DNA of 64,000 nucleotides from contig NZ_MKJU01000027.1 of the NCBI RefSeq assembly GCF_001854605.1, positions 1-64,000 on the forward strand, read 5' to 3'. Origin of the DNA: Pseudoalteromonas amylolytica. Its GTDB lineage: Bacteria > Pseudomonadota > Gammaproteobacteria > Enterobacterales > Alteromonadaceae. This document shows positions 55,308 to 64,000 of the stretch, piece by piece. The notes beneath the pieces were generated by a model. It worked only from the letters and a program-made list of their open reading frames with translations. It searched no databases and was not told the DNA's origin. The position numbers were made by a program, and so were the translations under genes. Numbering within the stretch: position 1 is the first letter of the stretch; each line of letters opens with the position of its first letter.

Positions 55308-57329
55308 ATGAAACACTGTGTAATTGCTTTGGGCGTAAGCCTTGTTATGAATAGCGCATTGGCTGTTGAAAAGCCCCTTGAGTTGATAGACGTTTTTGAC
55401 CTTGAGTATGCTAACCAAATTGAGTTCAGTGATGATGGCAAACTGGTGTATTTTGTGCGCAATCGCATGGACATTAAAACCGATAAAAAAATCAGTAATA
55501 TTTGGTCAGTCGATGTCAAGACTAAGCAACTGCAACCTGTCACCAGTGGTGTCCATATCGATTATGCGCCAATCCTTTCTCCTCAAGGAGATCGCTTAGC
55601 ATTTATCTCAACTCGAGATGGTAGTAGCCAAATATATGTTAAATGGCTGAGTACAGGAGCCGTGGCGAAAATTAGCAACTTGACGCAATCACCACGCAAC
55701 CTTACCTGGACACCTGATGGCAAGCACATTGTTTTTAGCCAGTTTGTGAGTGCTTCGGCGAAAACACCTGTTAGTTTAGCTGGCAAACCAAAAGGCGCTG
55801 ACTGGGCAAAGCCCCCCGTTTATATTGATGATGTTTACTACCGTGTAGATGGTGCTGGCTATAAAAAAGCGGGCTTTACTCATTTGTTTAGTATTGATGC
55901 CAATGGTGGTAATGCACAACAGTTGACGACAGGAGAGTTTAATCATAGCGGTAGAGTAAGCTTTAGTGCTGATGGTAAAACGCTCTATTTTTCTGCTAAC
56001 CGACATGCCGACTATAGATTAAAACCGACAAATACTGAGGTGTATGCTTTAGATATGAGCTCATTGGAGGTTGCAGCTATCACAGAGCGCGTTGGTCCAG
56101 ATAGATCGCCAACGATTTCTCCAAATGGACGTTTCCTAGCTTATTTGGGATATAACGATAAACGTACCAACTACGAAAATGCCGATATCTATGTACTGGA
56201 TTTACACAGCGATGAAACGCGTGTGCTGACCCAAAAGCTTGACCGAAGCGTGAGCCATATTCAGTGGGACGCACAAAGCCGTGGTCTTTATTACAGTTAC
56301 GATTCTCAAGGTCAAACAGTTGTCGCACACCAACCACTCAAAGGCGATGCTAAAGTCATTACGAAGAAAGTGGGCAGTGAGTTCTTTGGGCGACCTTACT
56401 CTGGCGGAAGTTTTGATGTAAGTGCAAAGGGAGATGTTGCTTTTACACTTGCAGATACACAAAGACCTGCTGATGTTGGATTAATACAAAGAGGGAAAAC
56501 AGAACGCTTAACTCAACTGAACGAAGATGCGTTAGGTAATAAGGCGCTGGGTAAGGTCGAGGAGATCTGGGTTAAATCTAAACATGATCAATTGGATATT
56601 CAGGGGTGGGTTGTATATCCTCCTGGGTTTGACAGCAGCAAAAAGTACCCACTGGTATTGGAGATACATGGTGGCCCAGTGGCAAACTACGGCCCTCACT
56701 TTAGCGCAGAAGCACAACTCTTTGCAGCTAAAGGCAGTGTCGTTCTATACATGAATCCACGAGGGAGTGACTCTTACGGTAAGGCATTTGCGCAGACAAT
56801 TCATCACAATTATCCAAGTAACGACTTTGATGATCTCATGACAGGTGTTGATACATTGATTAGTAAAGGGTTTATTGATGAGAAAAGGCTATTTGTTACT
56901 GGCGGTTCCGGTGGCGGGGTATTAACAGCCTGGATTGTTGGCCATACCGATAGGTTTGCAGCAGCGGTAGTTGCCAAACCAGTGATTAATTGGTTCAGCT
57001 TTGTATTAACCGCTGATTATTATCCATTTTTCACAGATTATTGGTTTCCTGGCAAGCCGTGGGAGCATACAGAACATTATATGAAACGCTCCCCTATAAG
57101 TTATGTGGGTAATGTTAAAACACCAACCATGCTACTGACAGGAGATGCAGACTATCGCACGCCTATCTCGGAAACTGAGCAGTATTATCAAGCGCTTAAG
57201 CTACAGGGTGTTGAAACCGCTATGGTGCGTATTCCTGATGCATCACATGGGATCACAGCTCGCCCTTCTAATTTAATGAACAAAGTGGCCTATATTCAAT
57301 GGTGGTTTGACAAACACAGTAGTAACTAG
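55308..57329 (+). CDS. Secreted S9-family peptidase (prolyl oligopeptidase/acylaminoacyl-peptidase type)
   Basis: 673 residues. Signal peptide MKHCVIALGVSLVMNSALA then VEKPLEL. An N-terminal beta-propeller (TolB/WD-like repeats such as LSPQGDRLAFISTRDGSSQI and WTPDGKHIVFSQF) covers about residues 40-400; the C-terminal alpha/beta hydrolase has the Ser in GGSGGGVLTAW, Asp in LLTGDADYRTP and His in PDASHGI, plus EIHGGPVANYG forming the oxyanion region. It cleaves oligopeptides in the periplasm or outside. GGA ribosome site before the ATG; a terminator follows. Confidence 0.92.
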   Translation: MKHCVIALGVSLVMNSALAVEKPLELIDVFDLEYANQIEFSDDGKLVYFVRNRMDIKTDKKISNIWSVDVKTKQLQPVTSGVHIDYAPILSPQGDRLAFISTRDGSSQIYVKWLSTGAVAKISNLTQSPRNLTWTPDGKHIVFSQFVSASAKTPVSLAGKPKGADWAKPPVYIDDVYYRVDGAGYKKAGFTHLFSIDANGGNAQQLTTGEFNHSGRVSFSADGKTLYFSANRHADYRLKPTNTEVYALDMSSLEVAAITERVGPDRSPTISPNGRFLAYLGYNDKRTNYENADIYVLDLHSDETRVLTQKLDRSVSHIQWDAQSRGLYYSYDSQGQTVVAHQPLKGDAKVITKKVGSEFFGRPYSGGSFDVSAKGDVAFTLADTQRPADVGLIQRGKTERLTQLNEDALGNKALGKVEEIWVKSKHDQLDIQGWVVYPPGFDSSKKYPLVLEIHGGPVANYGPHFSAEAQLFAAKGSVVLYMNPRGSDSYGKAFAQTIHHNYPSNDFDDLMTGVDTLISKGFIDEKRLFVTGGSGGGVLTAWIVGHTDRFAAAVVAKPVINWFSFVLTADYYPFFTDYWFPGKPWEHTEHYMKRSPISYVGNVKTPTMLLTGDADYRTPISETEQYYQALKLQGVETAMVRIPDASHGITARPSNLMNKVAYIQWWFDKHSSN

Positions 57330-57351
57330 TTGTTTTTGTTATACCGCTTTA

Positions 57352-57380
57352 CAAATGCCAGCATCTTGCTGGCATTTTTG
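57352..57380 (+). terminator. Terminator after the S9 peptidase
   Basis: AAATGCCAGCA-TCT-TGCTGGCATTTTTG, an 11-bp stem and T-run. Confidence 0.9.
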
Positions 57381-57410
57381 TAATTTTGTGTTCTATGCTT
57401 ATTAGATAGG

Positions 57411-58304
57411 TTGTTATTATCGGTTTTTAGTTTGTTTAAAGTTGTATCGTGCTTAATGAGCTTGTTAAGCAGTTCTTTGGTTGGCGCCGTTCAGTTATAT
57501 GTGGATGACGAGAAGGACTTTACAATTTACCAAGGATTGAATCCAACGACCAATATAGCCAACAGTACCAATATCTTGATCATGAACGCCATTGCATTGG
57601 GAAAGGTGTCGTTAGTTCCTGCCAGTTACCGCCGTGCTGTCAAGGCGATGCGTGCCAGTGAGCACGCTGTATGTGTACCAAATAGAGTTAAAACCAAAGC
57701 GCGTCTACAAGAGTTTTTGTTTAGTTATCCTGTCAGTATTTACTTAAGCCGCAGACTATACCAACACGCCTCTGAGCCACCACTAGCTCCTCAGGTACTC
57801 AATGAGAATGGGGAGGTTATCTCACTCATAAAGTTATTTGCTCACTATAAATATGCGACCATCGTTTTTACACCAACCATGTCTTATGGGCCATTTTTTG
57901 ATGCGCAATTGGAACACGTAAGCGCCAGCAATAAGGTGTATCGTGTTGGTAGCAACCCTTATGATGATATGTACAATATGTTTAAGTCTAAAAGGGCAGA
58001 TTTCTTACTAGGCTACCCTGCCGAAGTGTATCGTCACTCGAAGTATGAAAAAGTGGCTTATCGTGCCTACAGCGTGGCAGATGCCCCCAGGTACATCATT
58101 GGCTACTGGATGTGTAACAACAATGAACAAAGTAAAGAGTTTCTATCCATGTTCAATAAGTTAATGATGGAGATATACAAGCAGAATGATTTTTATGATG
58201 CGCATTTAAAATGGTTACCTAAACAAGATAAAAAGCAAACAAGAGTGTATTTAGAAGAGATCATTCGTTTACTAACATCTGATGACTCGAGTGACTTACA
58301 ATAG
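57411..58304 (+). CDS. Periplasmic solute-binding-like protein, twin 1
   Basis: 297 residues from a TTG start; the ATG at 57456 is an alternative that leaves a shorter signal peptide. Mature start AVQLYVDDEKDFTIYQG. The pattern (PASYRRAVKAM, VCVPNRVKT, PVSIYLSRRLYQ, MSYGPFFDAQLE, KRADFLLGYPAEV, ADAPRYIIGYWMCNNNEQSKEF) matches the type II periplasmic-binding-like family related to ABC-type amino-acid receptors, a group common in Pseudoalteromonas without transporter partners. Near-identical architecture to the next gene, so it arose by tandem duplication. No permease or ATPase lies nearby; the ligand is unknown. Confidence 0.75.
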   Translation: MLLSVFSLFKVVSCLMSLLSSSLVGAVQLYVDDEKDFTIYQGLNPTTNIANSTNILIMNAIALGKVSLVPASYRRAVKAMRASEHAVCVPNRVKTKARLQEFLFSYPVSIYLSRRLYQHASEPPLAPQVLNENGEVISLIKLFAHYKYATIVFTPTMSYGPFFDAQLEHVSASNKVYRVGSNPYDDMYNMFKSKRADFLLGYPAEVYRHSKYEKVAYRAYSVADAPRYIIGYWMCNNNEQSKEFLSMFNKLMMEIYKQNDFYDAHLKWLPKQDKKQTRVYLEEIIRLLTSDDSSDLQ

Positions 58305-58407
58305 CCCTTTGTCGAGCTTCTTGTACCGCAGAATACTTGAATAACTTCACTTTCCTTGCTGGCACACTATCCACACTATGGCCTATGCTAAATATTCCTG
58401 ATTAAAA

Positions 58408-59289
58408 ATGTACGATCATGTTATGCATGTTTTTTTGGTTTTGTTTTTGCTATTTCTCTATCTTGATATTGCATATGCTGTGCAATTATATGTGGATGAT
58501 GAAGTCGATCTGCGCGTTTATCGACGTGAAGTACCACCTTCTAATATTGGTAACAACACCAACTTTCTCATGATCCGAGAATTAAAGTTTGAACAGCTAT
58601 CATTATTCCCTGCCAGTTATAAGCGCTCGTTAAGAGCCATGCGGGAAAGTAGTGATACAGATGTAGTGTGCGTTGCCAACAGAATCAAAACTCCAGAACG
58701 ATTAAAGGAGTTTTTGTTCAGCTTACCTGTGAATATTTACCTTAGCCGCCGTTTGTATCAGCATGTCAGTGATGAGCCGTTAGATCAGAGTGTGCTCAAT
58801 GAACATGGTGAAGTTAAGTCTCTACCGCATTTATTCAGTCACTACCGTAATTCTCTGCTGGTTGTTGCACCTACGGTATCATATGGCCCCTTTTTAGACC
58901 GCCAACTTGAAAAAGTAAGTAATGACAACAAGCTGTTTCGTGATGGAACCAACTATTACGATACCATGTACCATATGTTTCGAAAAAAGCGCGCTGATTT
59001 CCTACTTGGATTTCCGGCAGAAATATATCGACACCAGCAACAGTTACCTATTCAATATCGCGTGTATGATATAGCGGATGCACCGAAATATGTTATTGGC
59101 CACTGGATGTGTAATAACACGCTAAAAAGTCGTGAATTTTTGCAACGATTCAATGCGCATATCATGCAGGTATACCAAAGCAAAGAGTATTATGATGCCC
59201 ACCTTAAGTGGTTGCCAGAAACCGCGCAGAAAAAGACCAAAATATACCTTGATGAAGTACTGGGTAAACTTATATCACAAACACCTTGA
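58408..59289 (+). CDS. Periplasmic solute-binding-like protein, twin 2
   Basis: 293 residues. Signal peptide HVFLVLFLLFLYLDIAYA then VQLYVDDEVDLRVY. Block by block it parallels the upstream twin (PASYKRSLRAM, VCVANRIKT, VNIYLSRRLYQ, VSYGPFLDRQLE, KRADFLLGFPAEI, ADAPKYVIGHWMCNNTLKSREF). The duplicate lies 103 bp downstream. Weak ribosome site. Function as for the twin: extracytoplasmic ligand binding without a linked transporter. Confidence 0.75.
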   Translation: MYDHVMHVFLVLFLLFLYLDIAYAVQLYVDDEVDLRVYRREVPPSNIGNNTNFLMIRELKFEQLSLFPASYKRSLRAMRESSDTDVVCVANRIKTPERLKEFLFSLPVNIYLSRRLYQHVSDEPLDQSVLNEHGEVKSLPHLFSHYRNSLLVVAPTVSYGPFLDRQLEKVSNDNKLFRDGTNYYDTMYHMFRKKRADFLLGFPAEIYRHQQQLPIQYRVYDIADAPKYVIGHWMCNNTLKSREFLQRFNAHIMQVYQSKEYYDAHLKWLPETAQKKTKIYLDEVLGKLISQTP

Positions 59290-59488
59290 ACATCTGCTAT
59301 ATGCAATTATGCATTGAATGTAAATAACACCTCCAATTGAAGCAATATTCTAAATCTCATTATAAATTCTGTATTTAACGATAAGTACCTAAATTAAGTC
59401 TATTTGTAACTAAAGTGTAAATTTCAATCCCTATATTAGCGCTCGGCTGCGCGGCTCTTCTATTTACAAACTTAATACAGGAAAAATA

Positions 59489-60460
59489 ATGAAAACTTTA
59501 ACTTCAGTGTGCTTCTCTGCGCTACTGAGCACATTAGCAATGTTACCGGCACACGCTTCTTTGTATAAAGATCCCGGCTATGTAGAACAAACGGCTCGAG
59601 TGGTTACGAAAAACAATGCGGTTGGTCGCACCCATCAGTATCGAGATCAGCAAGGTTGGATGTTCGTTGACAGCGTTGCCAATGGTGCCACCAGCGGTTT
59701 TTATCAAGGTAGTAACTGGCTGAAACTGCATAATCGTAATTTCAAAATGGCAGTGGGTTTTGTGGAGTTCTCTTTTGATCCATCTAAGTTAGATTGTACT
59801 CAGGGCATGAGCTTTAATCTGACGGTGGGCGATGACTCGGTGGCGGTATTTGAGCCAAACTGCGATGACTTATTAGATGCGTCAGTAAGTTATCCTGTTG
59901 AATATTATTTTGACCTGATCCCTGAGCCATTCAAGCCAAAAGTAGAGCTGCCATTAGACCCACTTGGTTTACTTAAATTGGGGGTTAAATTTGGTGCCGG
60001 AATTGAGGCGGGCGCTGATTTTACGATAGGTGGCGTGATTGGTGGCTATGACAATGATGTACCATTCGAAGTCGGTGGTGTACGCCGTCCGGATTATATT
60101 TACGCATCGGTAGAGCCGTATGTGGGTGGCGTTGTATCGAGTGCTGCATATGGTTCATTTGGTCACGGTATTGCAGAGGCGGGTGTGAAAGGGAAGCTAA
60201 GCCTACTTAAAGTGAAAGGAAAGGGCTATGTAGAGGCTGGCATTCGACGGGTCATGGTTGATGATGCAGTGCGTGAAGAAGGTTTCTTAGAGTTGAAAGT
60301 CTCAGGAAAGCTATCGGGAGGTGATGGCAAAATTCAAGGCTATTGTAAGAAACTGTGGGGCTTGTTGCAGTTTCATGTAGATATCATGAAGTGGAACCCA
60401 CTTTATGAACGTGAAACAACATTTTATGAATATGCTAGCCCAACTTGGCAGCAACTTTAA
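59489..60460 (+). CDS. Secreted beta-rich protein of unknown function
   Basis: 323 residues with signal peptide MKTLTSVCFSALLSTLAML (cut after AHA). The mature part is glycine-rich and beta-dominated (GGVIGGYDNDVPFEVGGVRR, VEPYVGGVVSSAAYGSFGHG, GVKGKLSLLKVKGKGYVEAG), with four cysteines. No family recognised. A hairpin separates it from the HEAT-repeat gene 41 bp downstream, with which it probably forms an operon and a working pair. Confidence 0.65.
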   Translation: MKTLTSVCFSALLSTLAMLPAHASLYKDPGYVEQTARVVTKNNAVGRTHQYRDQQGWMFVDSVANGATSGFYQGSNWLKLHNRNFKMAVGFVEFSFDPSKLDCTQGMSFNLTVGDDSVAVFEPNCDDLLDASVSYPVEYYFDLIPEPFKPKVELPLDPLGLLKLGVKFGAGIEAGADFTIGGVIGGYDNDVPFEVGGVRRPDYIYASVEPYVGGVVSSAAYGSFGHGIAEAGVKGKLSLLKVKGKGYVEAGIRRVMVDDAVREEGFLELKVSGKLSGGDGKIQGYCKKLWGLLQFHVDIMKWNPLYERETTFYEYASPTWQQL

Positions 60461-60469
60461 TTTTTTACA

Positions 60470-60494
60470 GGCGGCTTAAGGCCGCCATTTTTGG
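60470..60494 (+). terminator. Intra-operon hairpin before the HEAT-repeat gene
   Basis: GGCGGC-TTAAG-GCCGCC followed by ATTTTT. It may attenuate transcription of the downstream gene, whose ribosome site (GGAG) follows immediately. Confidence 0.6.
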
Positions 60495-60501
60495 AGTTAT
60501 T

Positions 60502-62082
60502 ATGAAAATTAAAGTGCTTATTGCGGCGTTTTTGGTCAGTGTATTGATGATTGTGTACCTAGTGCTTTCACAGGCCAGTGATGTTGATGCAAAAAAATCT
60601 CATGCACAACGCGCACAAACATTACCATCAGAGCTTGTCACACAGCAGCAAAAGGAATTGAGTTTGATGGTACAGGTAGAGTCCTCTATTGTTGGTGCTA
60701 ATCAAGTGATGTTATCTCACTCAACGCTCACTTGGCATATGCTCTTGCAACGACAAGACGACGGGCATGTTTGGCTGGGGCAGCTAAGCAATATTCGATA
60801 CACACAAGATGGCAAACCTGTGCCATTGGTTGCACTGTTACCATTTAGTGTACATCGCAATAAAAATCGTTTTGTACAGCTGGATTTACTTGGCTTACCG
60901 AATGAGCATACCTTGCAGGTCGTAGGGCAAATATTTAATTTGTTGAGCTATGATGTCGATCAGCCGTTGACGTACTCCGATGCATTGCGTCAAGTGAAAT
61001 ACAGTTACCACCAAACTGGCAATGAAGTTAAACGCTCGATTGTCACCCAATCTTATTTTGACACACAGCGTCAACCTCTCACAGAGCAAGAGCAGTGGCA
61101 ACTGTTGGCCGGACAGCAGGGGATGGTTAAAAACTTAAACTATACCAACCAGAGAGTGTGGGAGCAGCAGCAACAGCGCTACATTGTTGAGCAAACGGTA
61201 GCAGTGAGTGAGGTACCAGCTCACAAGACAACTTTACTTGCTGCAAACGCTAGAGCCAATGCACATCTTCAAGTTGAAACCATCACCGAGACTGATATTC
61301 ATATAACCAGTAAAGAAACTTTGGATCAATCTCTTGAGCAGCTCAAAGAGTCACTTTCTCCCGAGTTGGCTAAAGTGGTGGGAGCATATCTTATTGAAAA
61401 CTACGGCGCCTATGAAATTCAAGCCTTGTTGGATATGCAGCCACAGTTTAGCTCCGCGATTATTTATGCGCTACAGAAGCTACAAACCACTGAAGCTGAA
61501 GCCATGCTGGTGGATTTACTACAGCTTGAACAAACAACGGACTTAGACAAACATAAAGTGGCCATGGCATTGGGACGTTTTGGAGCATCGAGTGAGCTAT
61601 CACTTCACGCGCTACAGTCGATTGTGCAGCAGCCAGGCCATCAGGTTGCCAATACAGCGCTATTAAGTATTGGCACTATGGCACATTTCTCGCCAGAACA
61701 AGCACACAATGTGGCCAGTTATCTAGCGGAAAACCTATCCGCACGGCAAAATTTGGCGACTACGGTATTAGCGGTGGGTAACAGCAAAGACAAGGGCTTG
61801 CTAGCGCAACTCCCTGCGTTACTTCACGGCCATGATGATGGAGCAAAACTCAATAGTATCAAGGTACTGAGTAAATACGGGAATTATCAAGAAGAGGTGG
61901 TTAGTGCGCTACTTAACGCTCCCCATCCTAAATATGTGGCGGCGTTTACACGTACGATAATGGAGTCAGGTCAATCTTTGAGTGCCGCGAGTTTAAGCAA
62001 ACTCAAACAGCTTCAACAAACTACAAATAACCCAGTGATTAGAAATAAGCTGGCTGAACTTTTTACGGCTCTGCCAACTTAG
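60502..62082 (+). CDS. Membrane-anchored HEAT-repeat protein
   Basis: 526 residues from the ATG at 60502 (GGAG upstream). N-terminal anchor IKVLIAAFLVSVLMIVYLVL, then a beta-rich domain (about residues 50-280) and a C-terminal helical array of HEAT-like repeats: LSPELAKVVGAYLIENYGAY, AEAMLVDLLQLEQTTDLDKH, LSLHALQSIVQQPGHQVANT and so on to residue 526. The two-part build (beta-barrel-like N-terminus plus helical repeats) recalls the N-terminal module of vitellogenin-type lipid carriers, but that is only an impression. Likely paired with the secreted protein encoded upstream. Cellular role unknown. Confidence 0.65.
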   Translation: MKIKVLIAAFLVSVLMIVYLVLSQASDVDAKKSHAQRAQTLPSELVTQQQKELSLMVQVESSIVGANQVMLSHSTLTWHMLLQRQDDGHVWLGQLSNIRYTQDGKPVPLVALLPFSVHRNKNRFVQLDLLGLPNEHTLQVVGQIFNLLSYDVDQPLTYSDALRQVKYSYHQTGNEVKRSIVTQSYFDTQRQPLTEQEQWQLLAGQQGMVKNLNYTNQRVWEQQQQRYIVEQTVAVSEVPAHKTTLLAANARANAHLQVETITETDIHITSKETLDQSLEQLKESLSPELAKVVGAYLIENYGAYEIQALLDMQPQFSSAIIYALQKLQTTEAEAMLVDLLQLEQTTDLDKHKVAMALGRFGASSELSLHALQSIVQQPGHQVANTALLSIGTMAHFSPEQAHNVASYLAENLSARQNLATTVLAVGNSKDKGLLAQLPALLHGHDDGAKLNSIKVLSKYGNYQEEVVSALLNAPHPKYVAAFTRTIMESGQSLSAASLSKLKQLQQTTNNPVIRNKLAELFTALPT

Positions 62083-62135
62083 AATCCACTCGGTGGGAAT
62101 CCACTCGGTGGGAATCCACTCGGTGGGAATCCACT
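62082..62135. repeat. Tandem 15-bp repeats (3.6 copies of GAATCCACTCGGTGG)
   Basis: Three perfect units at 62082-62096, 62097-62111 and 62112-62126, and a partial unit to 62135. The array begins on the last base of the stop codon of the HEAT-repeat gene. The short perfect units suggest recent slippage. Confidence 0.9.
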
Positions 62136-62205
62136 TGTTATAAAGGTGCAGTCGAGTCGGTATCAGCTAACGGCGTAACTTCTGTCATGCGCTGATACCT
62201 TTCCT

Positions 62206-64000
62206 TTAAAGGGGGCCGTTATTTACTTCAGGTGTATGCCAGTCACTTTGCCAAATATAATTACCATGAATGTAATACAGGTCATCTAGGTGGATGATCG
62301 CGCGATCGTCCCCAGACCAAACATATGGCACATCATTGGTGTCTGTGTAACTAATGGGGCTACCGCCCATGTAGTTTAACTGCATCGTGCTTGGGTTCAC
62401 TTCAAACGCAGCTAGCATATTTTCTCTGGTCCAGGTTGTTTCTGACGAGCTACCGTCATGCCAAGACTCAATTGGTAAAGTAAAACGTAATGAACCATCA
62501 TTCATTGTTAGCACATTAAATGCGTGGTAATCATTTTCAGCCGCTGTATATCCATCTTGGAACACATGCTCACTGAGTTGCTGTGGATTGGTAATGTCGC
62601 TTATATCGAATAAGCTGACTTTTGCACCCTGCCCTATCACTGGGAGGTCGCCATCAATTTGCTCCACATGTTGACCTACACCGAGTAACAAGTTTTCATC
62701 TACTGGATGTAAGTAAGCAGAATAACCAGGTATTTCCAATGCCCCTGCTATCTTGGGCATTTGCAAGTTAGATAAGTCTATGACGTACAGAGGGTCAACT
62801 TGTCTAAAGGTCACTACAAAAGCACGATTATCTGTAAAACGTACTGCATAGACATCTTCATCGACTATGCCGTCTCCATTGACCTTACCCAGTGGTGTTG
62901 GGGAACTATCATTGGGTAATTCACTGGTTACAACAAGGGCTTGGCCTTGCTGTTCTAGAATTCTGAGTTTATGCTCATAACCGTTGGTGTTATCACCTTT
63001 AGACGTGACCACACGTAAGTACTGGTCAAGTTCACTGAAACGTAAGCTTTTATTTCTCCAGCCAAAATGCCCAGAAACCTCGCCTGTAGCGGCATAGCTT
63101 AGAGTACTATTGCTTAAATCAAACTTATGGATAACTGAGCTTAAGTCACCTTCTGAGTAGTTAGTTGCAAAGGTATATAGTGATTTTGGTGATGCATAAA
63201 GGCCATCAACTGGCGCGTTAACACATATCGCGCTACGTTGAGTTGGATCTGCCAGAGACACTTTTGTAATGGTCATAATGGCATTAAAGCCATCTAATTC
63301 AGTCGCATCATTGTTGATGTAACAATCGTTACTGCTAAACAATGAGGTTGACTCATCGGTTGTGACATTTTTAATTTTTGGCAGCAGATTAATGATGTTC
63401 TCTTTTTGTATTGCCTGATAATCTTTCAACTTGCTTTGCTCTGTGGAACCACTACCCGTAAAGCCGTCAAACTGAGGGTAATAATTACTTACTAAGTACA
63501 AGTGATCATTTATCACTCTACTGTCAATTAAGCTCCCCTCAATAGTGTAATGGGCCTTTACAGCTACTTGTTCTGGCGTGGTAACATCTACAACACTGAA
63601 TTCAAACTGGTTTGCTGCTGGGGCAGGAAATGTGCTCTGCGTCATAGCAGGTTCCGCAATGCCAAACCAGGCATTATCATGGCTTAATACGGTCAGTGTA
63701 TTGTCTGTTAAATAGAGGCGCTGCTTTTGGTAAGCGACTTCAGTGCTGGTGATTTCGTTTACTTGTGTAAGGTCTCCCTCGTCATCTCGTTTCATAATGC
63801 GAACGAATTGACGATACTGCTGAGGAGTTTGCAAGTTTAGATCTGTATTACCAGCAATATACATATATTGACCGTCATATTTTACCCTATCGGCTTCATC
63901 AACGCCTTGTTCTTGCTGGTTGGTAACAGAGAAGTCTGAGGTCGTAGTTGGGCTGCCTGTCTCTAAGTTGTCCGGGTAGGCAACTGCGTTATAACGGCCT
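62206..64000 (-). CDS. Beta-propeller domain protein, partial at its N-terminus
   Basis: At least 598 residues; the frame stays open past the internal Met at 63864 and runs off the right edge. Reading upstream gives QGVDEADRVKYDGQYMYIAG, the hallmark (VDE.D.VK.DG.Y.Y) of the Beta_propel family (PF09826) of secreted bacterial proteins. Repeated blades follow (VTSKGDNTNGYEHKLRILEQ, AVRFTDNRAFVVTFRQVDPL, HPVDENLLLGVGQHVEQIDG). The C-terminus ends VNNGPL. Members are extracytoplasmic and of unknown function. The signal peptide, if any, lies outside the window. Confidence 0.8.
   Translation of the reverse strand, partial: GRYNAVAYPDNLETGSPTTTSDFSVTNQQEQGVDEADRVKYDGQYMYIAGNTDLNLQTPQQYRQFVRIMKRDDEGDLTQVNEITSTEVAYQKQRLYLTDNTLTVLSHDNAWFGIAEPAMTQSTFPAPAANQFEFSVVDVTTPEQVAVKAHYTIEGSLIDSRVINDHLYLVSNYYPQFDGFTGSGSTEQSKLKDYQAIQKENIINLLPKIKNVTTDESTSLFSSNDCYINNDATELDGFNAIMTITKVSLADPTQRSAICVNAPVDGLYASPKSLYTFATNYSEGDLSSVIHKFDLSNSTLSYAATGEVSGHFGWRNKSLRFSELDQYLRVVTSKGDNTNGYEHKLRILEQQGQALVVTSELPNDSSPTPLGKVNGDGIVDEDVYAVRFTDNRAFVVTFRQVDPLYVIDLSNLQMPKIAGALEIPGYSAYLHPVDENLLLGVGQHVEQIDGDLPVIGQGAKVSLFDISDITNPQQLSEHVFQDGYTAAENDYHAFNVLTMNDGSLRFTLPIESWHDGSSSETTWTRENMLAAFEVNPSTMQLNYMGGSPISYTDTNDVPYVWSGDDRAIIHLDDLYYIHGNYIWQSDWHTPEVNNGPL

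Noticed and set aside
62082..62135. CRISPR or attachment site
   Set aside because: Contiguous 15-bp units with no spacers and no integrase nearby; simple tandem repeat.

Overview
The window reads as marine gammaproteobacterial DNA, most probably Pseudoalteromonas, and most probably the replication-origin region of its second replicon (chromid / chromosome II). This rests on a plasmid-type replication initiator, a GATC-containing 18-bp iteron array and parAB (37.1-41.3 kb), a Tus homologue with Ter-like sites beside that origin (35.0-37.1 kb), and housekeeping genes of a settled replicon (ppsA/ppsR, aceA/glcB, ydiJ, rmuC, a class II DAHP synthase). Genus and replicon assignments are inferences from gene content; no search was run.

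Layout. 0-5 kb is a patchwork: an IS3-family element running off the left edge, a phage structural/lysozyme-like fragment cut by it, a metallophosphatase, a truncated gene ending in an IS-end relic, and two paralogous membrane-spanning proteins of unknown function. 5.4-20.2 kb is the most striking region. It holds an apparently undescribed peptide (RiPP-like) locus: an asparagine-synthetase-like enzyme with a C-terminal PqqD-like winged-helix tail, four small unannotated precursor-like peptides in two duplicated pairs (tails NPGAR and YGGGGY/YTGGGY after a shared K-[ST]-GLKA motif), a frameshifted toxin-like gene between the pairs, and a tight five-gene minus-strand operon for a C39-peptidase ABC exporter, a short membrane-fusion protein, a lipoprotein fusing an amino-acid/amide-binding domain to thrombospondin type 3 repeats and an OmpA-like end, an SPFH/prohibitin protein and a second ABC exporter. 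20.5-23 kb encodes a leukocidin-like pore-forming protein carrying two kringle domains, next to a secreted WSC-domain protein that lies inside a 551-bp cassette bounded by IS3-type inverted ends.

23-26.7 kb holds a decayed serine hydrolase, an unknown gene and a tyrosine recombinase. 26.7-34.9 kb is ordinary metabolism: ydiJ, ppsA with its regulator ppsR, and DAHP synthase. 34.9-41.3 kb is the replication and segregation block. Three Ter-like sites lie to its left, oriented (by the E. coli rule) to stop a leftward fork leaving the origin, which would make replication proceed rightward only. A further iteron copy and related repeats lie about 10 kb away at 48.7-48.9 kb.

41.4-64 kb contains a SWIM/SNF2 helicase, an orphan OmpR-type regulator, rmuC, the glyoxylate-shunt pair aceA/glcB, an amidase broken by two frameshifts, an acetyltransferase, an S9 peptidase, two twin solute-binding-like proteins, a secreted-protein/HEAT-repeat pair and a beta-propeller protein running off the right edge. 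Several genes carry frameshifts, some at homopolymers, so some may be assembly errors rather than true decay.
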